DNA from: Candidatus Falkowbacteria bacterium RIFOXYC2_FULL_48_21
GTDB lineage: Bacteria > Patescibacteriota > Patescibacteriia > UBA11705 > JABHMO01
Length of the DNA: 7,098 bases
Reading direction: 5' to 3'
Assembly: GCA_001778275.1 (NCBI GenBank)
Contig: MFGM01000058.1
Location: 1 to 7,098 of the forward strand
The position numbers and the translations under genes were made by a program. Shown here one piece after another: positions 6,145 to 7,098 of this stretch. Below the pieces are notes generated by a model. The model was not told the origin of the DNA. It was given only the letters and a program-made list of their open reading frames with translations, and ran no database searches. Position 1 is the stretch's first letter. Each line of letters starts with the position of its first letter.

Positions 6145-6681
6145 TTATTCACTAAAGACAATTGCTTCATATTTATAAAATTTAGTGCGCGGATTGTTCC
6201 AGCAAGTTGCTTCCAATCCGGCTTTTTGACAAAGCGTGGAAAAAAACGCTTCTCGTTCCGGCAACTCTTGCCATACTTGCGGTAAGTAGGTGGCCTTGCG
6301 TCCGCCTTGTTGCAAAACAACACCATGTTTGCCGGTTTCGATTTCATCAATGGTGCATTGTTTGTTCGGAGTCAAAACGGAAATTTCAATTTTGATCTCT
6401 TCGAGCTCCTCTGGCACCACATGATCGAACCGATGATCGCGCAAAGCCGCGGCCATAGTGTTGTCTCTGACCGCGTCCCAGATCGTTGAAACCGGCTCAA
6501 TGTAGCCGATACAGCCACGCAATTCCTTGTCTTTGTGCAAGGAAACAAACACGCCGGCCGATTGATTATAATTCGCGTCCGGACAATCTTCATCTTCGCC
6601 GGCGCCGCTGTTAACCGCTCCGATTAAAACTCGATGTGCGTAGTCAAGCAATTCTTTTTTGTTTTGTGCCGAAAGCTGCAT
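6145..6681 (-). CDS. AMMECR1-domain protein (AmmeMemoRadiSam system protein A-like)
   Basis: This 178-aa protein spans one complete AMMECR1 domain, a conserved family found in all domains of life whose biochemical function is still unclear. The hallmark LRGCIGY (54-60) is intact. It is followed by AAALRDHRF (77-85), EIKIEISVLTP (95-105), the GKHGVVLQQGGRKATYLPQV segment (117-136) and the closing TKFYKYEA (166-173). In many bacteria the gene lies beside a Memo-family gene and a radical SAM gene (the AmmeMemoRadiSam set). Neither is in this window; instead it is followed after 22 nt by the YhaM-like nuclease gene. It is the first gene of the minus-strand run and has a good promoter 22-50 bp upstream. 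The predicted leader is only about 15 nt and has no Shine-Dalgarno. An alternative ATG 7 nt upstream is out of frame. Confidence 0.92.
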   Translation of the reverse strand: MQLSAQNKKELLDYAHRVLIGAVNSGAGEDEDCPDANYNQSAGVFVSLHKDKELRGCIGYIEPVSTIWDAVRDNTMAAALRDHRFDHVVPEELEEIKIEISVLTPNKQCTIDEIETGKHGVVLQQGGRKATYLPQVWQELPEREAFFSTLCQKAGLEATCWNNPRTKFYKYEAIVFSE

Positions 6682-6702
6682 AATGCATGTTTAACTGATT
6701 GA

Positions 6703-6731
6703 ATTATAACAAGAAAAATCACGTTCGACAA
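6703..6731 (-). promoter_or_regulatory. sigma70-type promoter of the minus-strand operon
   Basis: Read on the minus strand, a TTGTCG -35 box (6726-6731) is followed after exactly 17 bp by a perfect TATAAT -10 box (6703-6708). Transcription should start near 6696, giving a very short leader of about 15 nt before the AMMECR1 ATG at 6681. The -35 box lies 12 bp from the -35 of the divergent plus-strand promoter. Confidence 0.7.
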
Positions 6732-6745
6732 ATGCCAAGCGCATT
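6731..6745. promoter_or_regulatory. inverted repeat between divergent -35 boxes (possible operator)
   Basis: AATGC (6731-6735) and GCATT (6741-6745) form a 5-bp inverted repeat with a 5-nt centre, CAAGC. It fills the gap between the two divergent -35 boxes and touches both. A regulator bound here would affect both promoters. The arms are short, so chance is possible. Confidence 0.35.
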
Positions 6746-6772
6746 GACAGGGCGTGTTGTCGATGGTAACAT
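6744..6772 (+). promoter_or_regulatory. sigma70-type promoter of the 81-aa gene
   Basis: A perfect TTGACA -35 box (6744-6749) is separated by 17 bp from TAACAT (6767-6772, four of six matches to TATAAT). The start would fall near 6779, giving a leader of roughly 34 nt. ATTGACA (6743-6749) is mirrored by TGTCAAT (6778-6784) around the predicted start site, which might be an operator half-site pair. Confidence 0.65.
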
Positions 6773-6800
6773 TTTATTGTCAATGGTTCTTTTGCCATAG

Positions 6801-6805
6801 GGAGG
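6801..6805 (+). promoter_or_regulatory. strong Shine-Dalgarno of the 81-aa gene
   Basis: GGAGG lies 7 nt before the ATG at 6813, within AGGGAGGAAAGG. This is an optimal ribosome binding site and fixes the start. It contrasts with the minus-strand genes, where none has a clear free Shine-Dalgarno. Confidence 0.88.
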
Positions 6806-6812
6806 AAAGGCA

Positions 6813-7058
6813 ATGGCTGACAATGAATTCAAACATGGCTGGGTAGCACAGGTGCTTGTTGAAAAGCTGGAAGGAACCGTACAAATTATTGTTTTGAATC
6901 AAGTTTTTCCTAAAACTTTTAAGCCTGACAAGGCCGCGGCCAGCCGTCTAACCGCATCCTTGATCGCGCAACTCAAGGTTAAACATCCCGATTGGCTAAT
7001 TCAAAGCGAAATGCGCGCGGCGGTTGCAGACGACAAGGCCGTTTATGTGCTAGCGTAA
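6813..7058 (+). CDS. unknown 81-aa small protein, independent transcription unit
   Basis: I do not recognise this family. The 81-aa product is soluble, with no signal peptide, membrane segment or cysteine. Its predicted layout is two beta strands (WVAQVLVEKL, 10-19, and TVQIIVLNQVF, 22-32), a basic helix (DKAAASRLTASLIAQLKVKH, 39-58), and a last part that could add a strand at AVYVLA (76-81). This is a plausible compact alpha/beta fold. It is very probably real: a consensus-like promoter, an optimal Shine-Dalgarno 7 nt before the ATG, and an intrinsic terminator starting 2 nt after the TAA form a complete, stand-alone unit. Such signals suggest strong expression. It is transcribed divergently from the AMMECR1 operon. 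No functional assignment is justified from sequence alone. Confidence 0.85.
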   Translation: MADNEFKHGWVAQVLVEKLEGTVQIIVLNQVFPKTFKPDKAAASRLTASLIAQLKVKHPDWLIQSEMRAAVADDKAVYVLA

Positions 7059-7059
7059 A

Positions 7060-7098
7060 AAAACCCGGGCCATGTCCCGGGTTTTAAAATTGATTTTT
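7060..7098 (+). terminator. intrinsic terminator of the 81-aa gene
   Basis: AAAACCCGGG (7060-7069) pairs perfectly with CCCGGGTTTT (7076-7085) around the 6-nt loop CCATGT. A T-rich tail (TTTT inside the stem end, then ATTGATTTTT) follows. It begins just after the stop codon at 7056-7058. The A-tract on the left also allows it to work for minus-strand transcripts arriving from beyond the window. Confidence 0.92.

Noticed and set aside
6123..6350. N-terminal extension of the YhaM-like protein from ATG 6350 or 6170
   Set aside because: The extension overlaps the well-supported AMMECR1 gene in another frame, and the family N-terminus matches the ATG at 6122; the resulting 313 aa is the normal length.

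Overview
The window (7,098 bp, both coding strands, no plasmid or phage hallmarks) looks like chromosomal DNA of a Patescibacteria/CPR-type bacterium. This is an inference from several weak cues: a compact run of co-directional genes with short spacers, almost no Shine-Dalgarno sequences in that run, AT-rich low-complexity spacers, and the combination of a YerC/YecD-type TrpR-family regulator, a YhaM-like nuclease, a stand-alone AMMECR1 protein and a small polysaccharide locus. A Gram-positive origin for the YhaM and YerC families is also compatible. The standard genetic code works throughout.

Layout. Eight genes lie head-to-tail on the minus strand, read from right to left: an AMMECR1-domain protein (6681-6145), a YhaM-like OB-fold/HD exoribonuclease (6122-5181), a GT4-type glycosyltransferase (5084-3882), an unknown 138-aa protein overlapping it by 8 nt (3889-3473), a GT2 rhamnosyltransferase-like glycosyltransferase (3400-2510), an unknown 147-aa protein with a cysteine cluster (2388-1945), an O-antigen ligase/Wzy-type polytopic membrane protein (1938-424) and a TrpR-family regulator (384-70). 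On the plus strand a single 81-aa gene of unknown function (6813-7058) forms its own transcription unit, with a clear promoter, a strong ribosome binding site and an intrinsic terminator.

How the genes fit together. The middle block (two glycosyltransferases plus a Wzy/WaaL-type protein) is a fragment of a cell-surface polysaccharide or protein-glycosylation locus. The two right-hand minus-strand genes are housekeeping-like (RNA turnover, and AMMECR1 of uncertain role). A back-to-back promoter pair at 6703-6772 drives the two directions. A small inverted repeat sits exactly between the two -35 boxes.

The most distinctive structure is a family of palindromic hairpins that share CTCCCAT/ATGGGAG arms. 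Two nearly identical copies bracket the TrpR-family gene, one directly after its stop codon and one in the gap just upstream of its start. A third, enlarged copy lies between the GT2 gene and the 147-aa gene. The copy upstream of the regulator contains the only Shine-Dalgarno-like sequence seen in the minus-strand run, buried in the stem. These elements could be operators for the regulator, RNA 3'-end or terminator hairpins, or a dispersed palindromic repeat. The sequence alone does not decide. No tRNA, rRNA, CRISPR array, insertion sequence or origin was recognised.
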